From assembly GCA_964565685.1 (NCBI GenBank), contig CAZMFR010000006.1:1-60961 (forward strand): 60,961 nucleotides of DNA, written 5' to 3'. Origin of the DNA: JAGWNR01 sp964565685 (GTDB taxonomy: Bacteria; Patescibacteriota; Minisyncoccia; Phycocordibacterales; PALSA-1337). The translations under genes and the position numbers were made by a program. The first letter of the stretch is position 1, and each line of letters opens with the position of its first letter. Below the pieces are notes generated by a model that worked only from the letters and a program-made list of their open reading frames with translations, had not been told where the DNA came from and searched no databases. This document shows positions 33,436-41,855 of the stretch, in pieces.

Positions 33436-34677
33436 CTATTCTCTGCTCTCAACAATGAAGCTTGCTCTTTTATAGAGCTCGTCAAATGTAATGATGTCTA
33501 TACCATGAATTGACTTACGAAAACGTTGGAAGGTCTCACGTTTACTTCTTTCAGTAGAAATTTCACTCAATAAGCCAATAACGATAATCCCCTTGGGTTG
33601 GACAGTGTAAATATCGTTATTTTCTAATCTATCTCGATTATCGGGTTGTTCAGAACCCTGTTTTTCCCATGTCTGAATATTTGCTCCAATTTGTGATAAT
33701 GCATCTGTTAGCTCCTTAGACAAACTCCATGCACCGTTCCTGATTTCACTATTACCTTGAAGTAAATGTGTTGACGGTCTTTTGATCTCGACAAGTACAG
33801 TAAAGTTTATATCTCCAACAGTAGAGGTTAAAAAATCTCCTCTTTGTCCACCCTGTCCATCAACATGCTGACCGCCGTAGTTTGGCTGAGATTGTTCTTG
33901 CTTCAAGATTTGATAATTTAAACCATATCCAAATATCCACTTATTTTTCTCAAAAAAGTCTTGCCACCAACCTTCATCATTCGATTGACTAGAAATTGCA
34001 GTATTGAATTCAGAAAGTTTCTCACGTCGTTTAAGAACCATATTCAGGTCTTCCTTAGAAAATTGTAGGTCTGGTATTGATGTTGAAAGACTTTTTATAA
34101 TATTCACTACACTTCCTGCATATCGTCCACGCAGTTCAGAAATAATATCTGCTTCATTTTTCGGCACTAGAGCGACAGGTTCTTGTAAAGGAAGTTCTCT
34201 TAAAAGTTCAGTAATAACATTCTGTTTCCTCGCATCAGGCCATTTTCTAATTGCATCTAGAACGTTTTTCTCATTACTATGTATTTTCACAAGATTATCT
34301 TTTTGATCATCAGTAAGTGTAATATTTTCTAATGATATATTTTGTCCGAGAAATGCTTTTAACCTCCCTCCGGTTTTACGTCCTATAGTTATACAGAACT
34401 TTTGATAATCGTCCATATTAATCAGAAAGCCACCATCCACTTTTAAGAAAGGTCTAATGTTCGAGTTGAGTGTAAAATATAGTTTAACTTCTGGGTTTTC
34501 CTGTAGAAAAGGAACTATATTTTGACGATAAAATGGGAAGTCTCTTCGTTTTGTTTTATGATTGAAATAAGTCTGAAAATTGTCTCGTTTATCAAGATAT
34601 AGACTTAATGCTCCGTATGATTCTGAACTGAAATTGTCGGAATTAAATTCCATAGTAGATAGAAAATAATCTACCAT
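33436..34677 (-). CDS. Shedu-type defence nuclease (SduA, DUF4263)
   Basis: The 413-residue protein has a C-terminal PD-(D/E)XK nuclease of the DUF4263/SduA group: WWQDFFEKNKWIFGYGL opens the domain, and RGDFLTSTVGDINFTVLVEIKRPSTHLL carries the catalytic Asp and Glu-x-Lys. The N-terminal 220 residues are a variable region with no named domain, probably the sensor. Shedu is a single-gene anti-phage system. It is last in a minus-strand run with the restriction-modification genes, 55 bp after the second methyltransferase. A second start (MEFNSDNFSSE) lies eight codons in. Confidence 0.82.
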   Translation of the reverse strand: MVDYFLSTMEFNSDNFSSESYGALSLYLDKRDNFQTYFNHKTKRRDFPFYRQNIVPFLQENPEVKLYFTLNSNIRPFLKVDGGFLINMDDYQKFCITIGRKTGGRLKAFLGQNISLENITLTDDQKDNLVKIHSNEKNVLDAIRKWPDARKQNVITELLRELPLQEPVALVPKNEADIISELRGRYAGSVVNIIKSLSTSIPDLQFSKEDLNMVLKRREKLSEFNTAISSQSNDEGWWQDFFEKNKWIFGYGLNYQILKQEQSQPNYGGQHVDGQGGQRGDFLTSTVGDINFTVLVEIKRPSTHLLQGNSEIRNGAWSLSKELTDALSQIGANIQTWEKQGSEQPDNRDRLENNDIYTVQPKGIIVIGLLSEISTERSKRETFQRFRKSIHGIDIITFDELYKRASFIVESRE

Positions 34678-34732
34678 ATTTTTGAATATTTTTCAACCTG
34701 ATCCTTGACTAGAATGAATTTAATGAATTTTC

Positions 34733-35509
34733 TTATTTTTTATAAGAATCTACCCGTTTATTTGCTAAATCAACATATTTCTTTTCCTTTTCAATTCCAA
34801 TCCAATTACGGCCTAGAGCTTTTGCAACAACTGCAGTCGTTCCGCTACCTAAAAATGGATCGAGGATTAAATTGCCCTTTTTGCTAGATGCTAATACAAC
34901 TTGCTGTATAAGTTTAAGAGGTTTTTGGGTGGGGTGTAATTTTATTCCATCCGCACCTCTTAATCGCTCATTTCCTCGACAAATAGAAAAATTCCAATCG
35001 GTATCTTTCATTTGTTTTCCACCATTCATCTTTTTTAAAAGTTTGTAATTAAATGTATATCCTTTCGCGGTTTTATTTTTTACAGCCCATATTAAAGTCT
35101 CGTGATTATTAGTCAGTCTCCTGCAGTTTAAATTCGGTAGTGCGCCAATCTTTACCCAGATGACATCATTCAAAAACCATAAACCTAAATCTTGCATTAT
35201 TTTTCCAACACGAAAAATATTATGATACATTCCAATAACCCAAATTGTTCCTGTTGATTTCAAAACTCTTTGACATTCTCTTAACCAATTCTCGGTGAAT
35301 TTATCGCATTCTTCATAACTTTCAAATTTATCCCAATCGTTATCAACCGGTATTACTTCTGAACCATCTGCTCGTTTCAATCTTTTCCCTTTTGGTAATT
35401 GTAAATAATACGGCGGATCTGCAAAAATCAAGTCAAAAGTATTGTCGGGAAATGTCTTTAATATTTCCAAACAGTCGCCATGAAAAATTTTATTAACGTC
35501 TTTAAGCAT
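34733..35509 (-). CDS. DNA methyltransferase, DpnA/M.HinfI-like (beta class)
   Basis: The 258-residue amino-methyltransferase has catalytic motif IV DPPYYLQLPKGKRL near the N-terminus (residues 31-45) and the AdoMet motif I DPFLGSGTTAVVAKALGRNWIGIE at the C-terminus (about 216-239), the order of the beta class, which methylates adenine or cytosine amino groups. HPTQKP is the typical motif before motif I. Its start overlaps the end of the D12-class methyltransferase by one base. Confidence 0.9.
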   Translation of the reverse strand: MLKDVNKIFHGDCLEILKTFPDNTFDLIFADPPYYLQLPKGKRLKRADGSEVIPVDNDWDKFESYEECDKFTENWLRECQRVLKSTGTIWVIGMYHNIFRVGKIMQDLGLWFLNDVIWVKIGALPNLNCRRLTNNHETLIWAVKNKTAKGYTFNYKLLKKMNGGKQMKDTDWNFSICRGNERLRGADGIKLHPTQKPLKLIQQVVLASSKKGNLILDPFLGSGTTAVVAKALGRNWIGIEKEKKYVDLANKRVDSYKK

Positions 35510-36630
35510 CAGTAATTCTTTACAATTAAATGTTCGACATCTCGATCATTCCTACCCTTTACGTTGTATAAATAAGTCTTATCAAAGCTAGAAATTGATA
35601 TTTTTGGCTTATTCTTGTACAAATTCAAAATAAAAGGTGTGTTTTTAATAATTAAAATAAACTTTGCTTTTGTGTGATATAGATTCTGAGCTAACCTTTC
35701 TTGATCTTGTTTATCAAAAGACGCTTTTTCGTAATCACTAAAATCAGTATCGTATGGAGGATCAAGAAACATAAAGTCCTTGTCCGTAAAACCATTTTTT
35801 CTGAATATTTCTCCAAAATCTTTATCCTCAATTTTTGCGCCATTAAATAATCGCTCAACTTCATCACTAAAAATATAATCAACTTTACCCCTAAAGTCCT
35901 TTGCGTTATAAGCTATACCGCCATATGGGATGTTAAAGTGTCCGTCTGCGTTAAAACGAAACATTGAAGCATAACAAAACTCTCGAATAAAATAATAATT
36001 CGCTATTTTTTTGGCTAACGATGTCTTATATTTATTTCCATTGAAATTCATCACATCCCTAAAGTGCATATAGAAGCCGCTTCGAAATGCTGTTTCGATA
36101 TTTTTTATCAGATCGCCATCGCCAATTTTTCCTCGTTCTTTTTCAATCTTTTTTACTCTGCCAAGTTTTGAAGTAAGATTTGATATGATTTGTCTCAATA
36201 AATTTTTATCATCTAGACAAAAATCATTATTAAATAGGCCATTAAATCTCTTTTCCTCTGACTCTAAATATTTATTTACTGATTTTTCAAGATCTTCTAT
36301 AGATATTTTATCATCCTTAAAATCAACATATAATTTTATTATCTTGTTTTCAAAAATATCAATATATTTTGGTATTTTTTCCCAATTATCGACATAGTCA
36401 TATAAAGCTTTTTTAAATTCTTTTTTATCTTCTTGGCCTTTTACAAATTTATAAAAATACGTCAGTTCTTCACACACGTCATTTATGATGGCTTTGCGTG
36501 GTTTTAGTTGGAAAAAGACAGCTCCACCGCCAAAGAACGGTTCGATATAGCGATCATATTGGGGGATAATATCTTTAATGTATTCAAACTCTCTTGATTT
36601 ACCCCCCGGCCATTTGATAAGTGGTTGCAT
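35509..36630 (-). CDS. DNA adenine methyltransferase, D12/DpnM class
   Basis: The 373-residue enzyme starts with the D12-class AdoMet motif LIKWPGGKSREFEYIKDI, followed by YIEPFFGGGAVFFQL, and has catalytic motif IV FLDPPYDTDFSDY near residue 290, giving methylation of adenine N6. It is longer than Dam/DpnM by about 90 residues, through a Lys/Asp-rich target-recognition insert (about 80-180). It is paired with a DpnA-like enzyme and an endonuclease, like the two-methylase DpnII system. Confidence 0.9.
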   Translation of the reverse strand: MQPLIKWPGGKSREFEYIKDIIPQYDRYIEPFFGGGAVFFQLKPRKAIINDVCEELTYFYKFVKGQEDKKEFKKALYDYVDNWEKIPKYIDIFENKIIKLYVDFKDDKISIEDLEKSVNKYLESEEKRFNGLFNNDFCLDDKNLLRQIISNLTSKLGRVKKIEKERGKIGDGDLIKNIETAFRSGFYMHFRDVMNFNGNKYKTSLAKKIANYYFIREFCYASMFRFNADGHFNIPYGGIAYNAKDFRGKVDYIFSDEVERLFNGAKIEDKDFGEIFRKNGFTDKDFMFLDPPYDTDFSDYEKASFDKQDQERLAQNLYHTKAKFILIIKNTPFILNLYKNKPKISISSFDKTYLYNVKGRNDRDVEHLIVKNY

Positions 36631-36635
36631 AATAA

Positions 36636-37454
36636 TTATCCTAAATAAGTTTTCCTTATTGAATCTAACGAAGCTTTAATAAGGCCGGCTTTTTCTTTAT
36701 ACGCTTCAAGCACAATGTTATATCCATCTTTCGATTTACAGACAAAATCCCAGAAATCTTTTCCGATCAAAAGTTCATCATCAGCAAAAAACTGACGTAC
36801 TCTTTCTTGTCGCCACGGCTTACCCTCACCAAAACGATTATAAGCAGTCGCAAAAAATATTTTAATACCAGCGTCCTTTGCCTGTGTATTTGATAAAATA
36901 GCGAATTGTTCCAATAAAGCTTCTTTTTCTGATCGCGCTTTTTTGTTATCAAGATCACCGCCTATTTTTAACTCAATCAAAGATTCTTCGCTTGTTTCTT
37001 TGTCGATTAAATAATAATCGCTATCATGCCTTTTTGTAACGAGTGATTTTTCTGCTGGTTTGATTCTCAAAAATTGATAGTCTTTTATCGTAGGTGGAGT
37101 AATTTCTCTGCGCTTGTATTTTTCTAATAATTCCGCAATATCTTGAGTTTGTTTTAAGCTAAGAGGCCCTTCAACATTTTGTTTAACTTCATACGATAAT
37201 TTGGCAATATTTATTGCCATTTTTTCTAGCATATTACCCAAAGAACTATCAAGTGAACGGACAAGAGCTGTGTAGTATTGTATTTCCGGTCCAAGAACAG
37301 CAATAAAGACATTGTGTATCTTCATATTCAAAGTGCCTTCAGGATCATCCAATTCACCTTCGTGCCTGCCCTGAAAACCGACTGCAAAAGATTCAACGGA
37401 GGCATGGACGATTGATCTTATTGCTTCTTTCTTTTCTAAAGTATTTTGAGACAT
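36636..37454 (-). CDS. TdeIII-like type II restriction endonuclease
   Basis: The 272-residue protein resembles the TdeIII/MjaII endonuclease group. The likely catalytic segment is SLIELKIGGDLDNKKARSEKE (about residues 162-182), with the Glu-x-Lys of a PD-(D/E)XK site, then LLEQFAILSN, FFATAYNRFGEGKPW and LIGKDFWDFVC. It is first in the operon, five bases before the D12 methyltransferase, which strongly supports an endonuclease role. The named family is from memory of motifs; recognition site unknown. Confidence 0.72.
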   Translation of the reverse strand: MSQNTLEKKEAIRSIVHASVESFAVGFQGRHEGELDDPEGTLNMKIHNVFIAVLGPEIQYYTALVRSLDSSLGNMLEKMAINIAKLSYEVKQNVEGPLSLKQTQDIAELLEKYKRREITPPTIKDYQFLRIKPAEKSLVTKRHDSDYYLIDKETSEESLIELKIGGDLDNKKARSEKEALLEQFAILSNTQAKDAGIKIFFATAYNRFGEGKPWRQERVRQFFADDELLIGKDFWDFVCKSKDGYNIVLEAYKEKAGLIKASLDSIRKTYLG

Positions 37455-37492
37455 GATAAGTAGTTACCTTGTGTTAAATAATAATTTTCTAA

Positions 37493-37501
37493 ATTATACC
37501 A
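37493..37501 (-). promoter_or_regulatory. Extended -10 promoter of the restriction-modification/Shedu operon
   Basis: TGG-TATAAT on the minus strand, about 38 nt upstream of the endonuclease ATG at 37454. Confidence 0.6.
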
Positions 37502-37538
37502 CCCTTACAATAAAATAGGTATTTTTAGGTGGGTCATT

Positions 37539-37761
37539 CGCGCCAAGAGGTGCGCGGTCGCGGGGGTTGTTTTACGTCCGCTTCATACCACCATACTCTT
37601 TGCGCCTGCGTTATCGGCATGGCGGACGCGCCTCGGTATTGCGAAGCAATTACGAGATAGCGCGGTAGCCATGCGGATATAAGCAAAGGCGCACTACAAG
37701 CTGTTATTGAAGCGGACATACGCTCTGGAGTATGTTCCGCGACCGCGTACTGCTTGGCGCG
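37539..37761. repeat. 223-bp nested inverted repeat, long imperfect palindrome
   Basis: The 354-bp gap 37455-37808 holds no gene but one large fold. Outer arms 37539-37563 and 37737-37761 are inverted with 3 mismatches in 25. An inner perfect 10-bp pair GTCCGCTTCA/TGAAGCGGAC lies at 37576-37585 and 37708-37717. A further imperfect pair is built on GCATGGC/GCCATGC. The segment is GC-rich, unlike the AT-rich genes on both sides. It could be a mobile miniature element, a structured RNA, or a single-strand origin. Confidence 0.75.
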
Positions 37762-37764
37762 GTG

Positions 37765-37794
37765 TTGACTCGTTATACATTTTAAAAGTGTAAT
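37765..37794 (+). promoter_or_regulatory. Promoter of the winged-helix gene
   Basis: -35 TTGACT (37765-37770), 18-nt spacer, -10 TGTAAT (37789-37794), 14 nt before the ATG at 37809. It begins 3 bp after the long palindrome. Confidence 0.5.
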
Positions 37795-37808
37795 GATAAA
37801 ATTGTCCT

Positions 37809-38450
37809 ATGAGCCTAAGAGAAGACACAATCAAGTTTTTGGAGATGATCTGCGCCGAGCTAATACCTCGAGAAATTTGTGACGAAGAATTTCAAGAAGT
37901 CACTCTTACTGAAGATGATTTCAAAAAAGAGGGATTCTCCTTGAACTCGGCTATCTCACTGATAAAGGATATCTTTGTTGCGGGTTATATTAAAAATTTT
38001 AATTCTACTTCTAAAGATAACGTCAATACTGTACTATTATCCGTCTCATCTGATATTGAATTCTACACAAAACGGCTGAAATACCCGGAGTTGAAATACC
38101 CAGATATTGAATATGATGAATTCTTAGATCCTATTCTAACCACACCAACAAAAACGAGCATAAAGATCAATTCTAGCAGGGGTATATTTAGAGAAGATAA
38201 TCCAGAATTATGCTATCCACTTAAAATGTCTGCAAGCAGAATGAAAATAGTTCTTTGTCTTCTTAACAAAGACAGAGTTTCACTTTCAGAATTGGGAAAA
38301 AAGACCAAGCAGGCACATGGACTTATCTCAAAAGAAATTCGAGAAATCAATTCTAATTTTAGAAAAAAAGTTATTGATGATGACCTCATTACTCGATTGC
38401 CTACCAATGTATATTCTATCAATAGAGACAAGTTTGACGTAAAAACCTGA
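37809..38450 (+). CDS. Hypothetical protein with C-terminal winged helix
   Basis: The 213-residue acidic protein has no recognised N-terminal domain (REDTIKFLEMICAELIP onward). The C-terminal part looks like a winged helix: MKIVLCLLNKDRVSLSELGKKTKQAHGLISKEIREIN, followed by a wing with DLITRLPTNVYSINR. It is divergent from the restriction-modification operon and may be its regulator. It is not a standard XRE-type C protein. A terminator follows at 38485. Confidence 0.55.
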   Translation: MSLREDTIKFLEMICAELIPREICDEEFQEVTLTEDDFKKEGFSLNSAISLIKDIFVAGYIKNFNSTSKDNVNTVLLSVSSDIEFYTKRLKYPELKYPDIEYDEFLDPILTTPTKTSIKINSSRGIFREDNPELCYPLKMSASRMKIVLCLLNKDRVSLSELGKKTKQAHGLISKEIREINSNFRKKVIDDDLITRLPTNVYSINRDKFDVKT

Positions 38451-38484
38451 AGAAAACTTTAAGTAGTTGTTATAAACCTCACTT

Positions 38485-38510
38485 AAAAGGCCTCTGATAT
38501 GGCCTTTTTT
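38485..38510 (+). terminator. Terminator of the winged-helix gene
   Basis: AAAAGGCC/GGCCTTTT stem with an 8-nt loop and T-run, 35 bp after the stop codon. Confidence 0.8.
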
Positions 38511-38586
38511 ATGTTGGGGTCAACTAGAGGTTACTTGCCGATGATGCCAAGATATTTGTATGCAATCGTTCGATAAATTATTGATC

Positions 38587-38727
38587 ATGCGCATACAAGC
38601 ATATTTCAAAAAGAAATACAGGTTGAGTATTTCTGATGAAACTGCAAACGAGTACCTAGATTCTCTGGGTGGCGTCTTTGCTGTGTTTGCCGAGAGCGGG
38701 GTCGTCGAGGCGGTGCCGCGGGCTTAA
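38587..38727 (+). CDS. Possible small ORF (46 residues) upstream of rep
   Basis: An ATG-to-TAA frame encodes MRIQAYFKKKYRLSISDETA and continues to SGVVEAVPRA. It is basic at the start and acidic in the middle. No clear Shine-Dalgarno sequence or promoter is seen. It lies in the 344-bp gap between the winged-helix gene's terminator and rep; the rest of the gap holds only a GC-rich hairpin near 38700-38745. Its position suggests a small element protein, but coding is not proven. Confidence 0.35.
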   Translation: MRIQAYFKKKYRLSISDETANEYLDSLGGVFAVFAESGVVEAVPRA

Positions 38728-38794
38728 GACCGCGGCGGCGCCGACGGCTTTCCGACTTGATAATTACCTAACATAGGATAAATCAAATAAGACA

Positions 38795-39559
38795 ATGGGC
38801 TACAACAAAATTATTAGATCTAATAACACCTTGGAAGTGTACACATATGAAAAACCTCTCCCAATTCGCCCTCGACAACGCCGAGTCCGTAAGGATAGAG
38901 ATGATGTGTCGGGTATGGATGCATGTGCAAGCGATTCACTACGACAAGAGCAATTCGAGGGAAAGCGCAAAGATAACGCTGCCCGCGCTTCAATGGCTTT
39001 TAAGCGGCTTATACTATCTAACCTTGGAGGAGCTGACCTTCCTCTACTTGTTTCTTTCACCTACAACACGCACCAGGGAGATATCAAACAAGGATACAAG
39101 GACTTCAGCTCTTTTATCCAAGCTATGCGCTATAAATTCGGAAAAGTTTTCCGGTACATCGCGGTTCCAGAATTTCAAAAGCGTGGAGCTGTTCATTTCC
39201 ACGCTCTGTTCTGGGGGCTACCCGCGGATATCGCCCAAACCGAGAGATCTACCAGACTGGTTGCGGGGATTTGGGGGCACGGATTCGTCGATGTCGTCCT
39301 AACCGATGGCCATGAAAAGATCTCGACATATCTTTCAAAGTATATGGCTAAGTCATTCATAGACTATCGATTGAAAAATCAGAAAGCTTATGTCTGCTCT
39401 CGCAATCTGAAAAGGCCTGAAGTCTCAGCTGGTATGAACAGGGCCACCCTTGAACTCATTATGGAAGAGCTTGGCGTCGCCGGTCCTCCAAAAGTGGACA
39501 AGAAATACATAACTGCATGGCTTGGCGAGGCACATTATAAAGTTTATACCCTTGCTTGA
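38795..39559 (+). CDS. HUH-type rolling-circle replication protein (ORF2/G2P-like Rep)
   Basis: The 254-residue protein nicks DNA to start rolling-circle replication. The HUH metal motif is in GAVHFHALFWG (about residue 138), after the strand FRYIAVPEFQKR, and the catalytic Tyr segment is ISTYLSKYMAKS (about 190), with one or two candidate Tyr. LLVSFTYNTHQGDIKQGYKDF is motif 1. This pattern matches the phage/plasmid Rep family of filamentous phages and small plasmids. It is followed after 64 bp by the serine recombinase. Confidence 0.82.
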   Translation: MGYNKIIRSNNTLEVYTYEKPLPIRPRQRRVRKDRDDVSGMDACASDSLRQEQFEGKRKDNAARASMAFKRLILSNLGGADLPLLVSFTYNTHQGDIKQGYKDFSSFIQAMRYKFGKVFRYIAVPEFQKRGAVHFHALFWGLPADIAQTERSTRLVAGIWGHGFVDVVLTDGHEKISTYLSKYMAKSFIDYRLKNQKAYVCSRNLKRPEVSAGMNRATLELIMEELGVAGPPKVDKKYITAWLGEAHYKVYTLA

Positions 39560-39623
39560 AATTTTTTCTCGTATACAATTCCCTTTATCATCTTCTAATT
39601 TATTAATTAATTTTTTTACTCAA

Positions 39624-41108
39624 ATGAAATACATCATCTACTGCCGAAAATCCACTGACACCGAGGACAAACAAGTCATGTCTTTGGAGTCTCAAGAAAG
39701 TGAGCTTAAAAGGATAGCCGAGCAGAACAAGCTCGATGTCTTGGAGATTCTCTTTGAAAGCAAATCTGCAAAGTCTGAGGGTCGTCCTGTCTTTAACAAG
39801 ATGATGGAGACGATAAAGAAAGGCAAGGCTCACGGGATCATCTGTTGGAAGCTTGACCGCCTTGCGCGAAATTTCATCGATGGCGGTAAGATCATTGATT
39901 CCTTGCAAAAAGGCATCATCAAAGAGATCAGGACGTATGAAGGCCTTCACCTCCCTTCTGATAACGTGCTCATGCTTTCTATGCAGTTCGGTATGGCCAA
40001 TCAATATATCCGTGATCTCTCAACTAACGTGAAGCGCGGAAACCGTGCAAAACTTGAGCGTGGCGAATGGCCTAATCATGCACCGCTTGGTTACACAAAC
40101 GACAAAGCAACGAAGACGGTGAAGATTGATAAGAATTTTGCTCCGTATATTGTAAGAGCTTATGAGCTGTACCTTACCGGCGGATATACACTTAAACAAA
40201 TAACAAAAGTCTTGTATGACGAGGGTCTGCGCACAAGAACGGGCGGTATGTGCAGGTCTAACCAGATACATCGGTTCTTCCTTACCCGCTTCTATTGCGG
40301 CCTCATGGAGAGGGACGGGAAAATATATCAAGGAAAACACCAGGCCATCATTTCGGTCAATCAATTCAACAAGGCTCAAGAAATTCTGCATGGTCGCGCT
40401 CATCCTCATCCAAAGAAATATTTTTACTCTGCTCAAGGGTTTTTGAAGTGCGATAACTGCGGTTGTGCCCTGACAGTCGATACTCGCAAAGGATTCAAGT
40501 ATTACTACTGCACGAACGGCAAAGGCATCTGTGATCAGCATAAAGGATACATGCGCTCGGAGTATGTCGACAAAGCTCTGTCTGATGTCTTTAAAGTGCT
40601 TCAATATGATGCTGAACTAATCGAAATTTCCTATGAGGCGTACAAAGCTAGAAATCAGAACAAGTTTACTTATGTCGAGGCCGCCAAGGAGAACCTCTTA
40701 AACGAACTTAACGCCCTTACAGAGAAAGAATCCCTGTTAGTCGATAGTTATACTTCCCAAGTCCTCCGGAAAGACTTATACGAGCAAAAAATGCTTGAGA
40801 TAGAGAACAGACGGGTTGAGTTTAAAAAGCAATTGTCTGAAGTGGAGATAAAAGGCGGGGTATCAGTCCATACTCTCGAACAGATCAAAAATATATTTTT
40901 GGACGGCAACAGAGCCTCGGAAAAATATTTGACGCTCAATGAATATGAAAAGAGAAAAATGCTAGAAAAGTTACTCTCGAACGCAACTTTCAAAAACAAA
41001 TCCGTGGCTCAATACATATTCAAAAACCCATTTGCCATACTTGCAAATAGCCCTAAAAATACTGATTTACCGAGTCTGCTGCGAGACTTGGGATCGAACC
41101 AAGATTAG
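39624..41108 (+). CDS. Large serine recombinase (integrase)
   Basis: The start ATG 39624 (MKYIIYCRKSTDTEDKQV) gives 494 residues. The resolvase domain has the catalytic Ser in CRKST and the Arg motif KLDRLARNFIDGGKIID; a recombinase domain follows (GYTLKQITKVLYDEGLRTRTG), then the zinc ribbon CDNCGCALTV...YYYCTNGKG and a C-terminal coiled coil (KENLLNELNALTEKESLL). The last 10 codons lie inside tRNA-Gln on the other strand, so the gene end is built from the attachment site. It is the likely integrase of the element to its left. Confidence 0.93.
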   Translation: MKYIIYCRKSTDTEDKQVMSLESQESELKRIAEQNKLDVLEILFESKSAKSEGRPVFNKMMETIKKGKAHGIICWKLDRLARNFIDGGKIIDSLQKGIIKEIRTYEGLHLPSDNVLMLSMQFGMANQYIRDLSTNVKRGNRAKLERGEWPNHAPLGYTNDKATKTVKIDKNFAPYIVRAYELYLTGGYTLKQITKVLYDEGLRTRTGGMCRSNQIHRFFLTRFYCGLMERDGKIYQGKHQAIISVNQFNKAQEILHGRAHPHPKKYFYSAQGFLKCDNCGCALTVDTRKGFKYYYCTNGKGICDQHKGYMRSEYVDKALSDVFKVLQYDAELIEISYEAYKARNQNKFTYVEAAKENLLNELNALTEKESLLVDSYTSQVLRKDLYEQKMLEIENRRVEFKKQLSEVEIKGGVSVHTLEQIKNIFLDGNRASEKYLTLNEYEKRKMLEKLLSNATFKNKSVAQYIFKNPFAILANSPKNTDLPSLLRDLGSNQD

Positions 41109-41149
41109 AAGCTTCAAAGGCTCCTGTCCTACCATTAGACGATCTCGCA
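41079..41149 (-). tRNA. tRNA-Gln (anticodon TTG), element junction
   Basis: Minus-strand cloverleaf: acceptor TGCGAGA/TCTCGCA, anticodon stem GGAGC/GCTTC around CTTTGAA (anticodon TTG), T-arm CTTGG/CCAAG with loop TTCGATC, discriminator G. Its 3' part (41079-41108) overlaps the 3' end of the serine recombinase gene, the usual sign of integration at a tRNA 3' end. I did not find the matching direct repeat at the other side. Confidence 0.92.
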
Positions 41150-41225
41150 ATAGACTTCATATTAACTTGAAAAACGCAGAACGGCAAGGTTTAATAACGA
41201 TCTCAATAGATCAAACTATATAAAG

Positions 41226-41726
41226 CTACTTTACATTTCTTTTTCTCAGGATATATCTATATTCCATCCAAATGAGCCAAATGACGACAAGGTCGAATAT
41301 GGTGAAAGCGACGAGCAACGGCGCATAGGTAGAATAGGACTGCCAAGCTTCATAGATAACAAATAGTCCAAAGATAGCGAGCGAGAGCGGATATGCCCAC
41401 ATTTTTTTGCGCAACAGAGCTATGACCAGAAACAGATTGATGATGCCATGACCTGCGAGATATGAAAAAAGAAACCAGTTAGTTTGACCAGGCGTATATT
41501 TTGCAGCGAGGTCGAGGATATAATTCGCTAGAAAATTATCCGGGTCAGCGGCTAGCTTGCCTTGGACCAAGAGCTGAGTCACACCTAGAACTTCGTTGGT
41601 CGTGAGAAAAAGGGTGCCGATCCCCGTGCCGATCTCGAACAGAGCGGCGCCTGCCTTTATGAACATGCCGACTCCAAAGAGCCAGTCGACAGTCTTTTTT
41701 TCAGAAATCGCGGTTGTGGGATTCAT
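41226..41726 (-). CDS. DUF2127-like integral membrane protein
   Basis: The start is taken at MNPTTAISEKKTVDW, giving 166 residues with four membrane helices (about 15-38, 77-97, 105-125, 130-152). The opening WLFGVGMFIKAGAALFEIGTG and QTNWFLFSYLAGHGIINLFLVI fit the DUF2127 group. Function unknown. It lies between tRNA-Gln and a GNAT remnant. Confidence 0.65.
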   Translation of the reverse strand: MNPTTAISEKKTVDWLFGVGMFIKAGAALFEIGTGIGTLFLTTNEVLGVTQLLVQGKLAADPDNFLANYILDLAAKYTPGQTNWFLFSYLAGHGIINLFLVIALLRKKMWAYPLSLAIFGLFVIYEAWQSYSTYAPLLVAFTIFDLVVIWLIWMEYRYILRKRNVK

Positions 41727-41742
41727 AGTAGTAAATGGGAAA

Positions 41743-41850
41743 TTAAAATTCTTTTTCGAGACCAATATCGACTTCTTTGCATCCGTGCTTTTTATAAAAT
41801 TTTATCGCTTCAATATTGTCAGCAGAAGCTATGGTGTTAATCTCTTTCAT
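41743..41850 (-). pseudogene. C-terminal remnant of a GNAT acetyltransferase
   Basis: A 35-codon frame contains NTIASADNIEAIKFYKKHG and ends in LEKEF. N-x-x-A-I-x-F-Y-x-K-x-G is the C-terminal acetyl-CoA-binding helix of GNAT enzymes. The rest of the fold (about 110 residues) is missing. It sits 5 bp downstream of dnaX. Confidence 0.55.
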
Positions 41851-41855
41851 TATTT

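Noticed and set aside
37539..37761. Integron attC site
   Set aside because: It is too long, lacks GTTRRRY/RYYYAAC end boxes, and no integron integrase is present.
38511..38540. TTGGGGTCAAC as a left att repeat of the tRNA-Gln element
   Set aside because: It resembles the tRNA T-arm (TTGGGATCGAAC) for only about 10 bases with mismatches; chance is a sufficient explanation.
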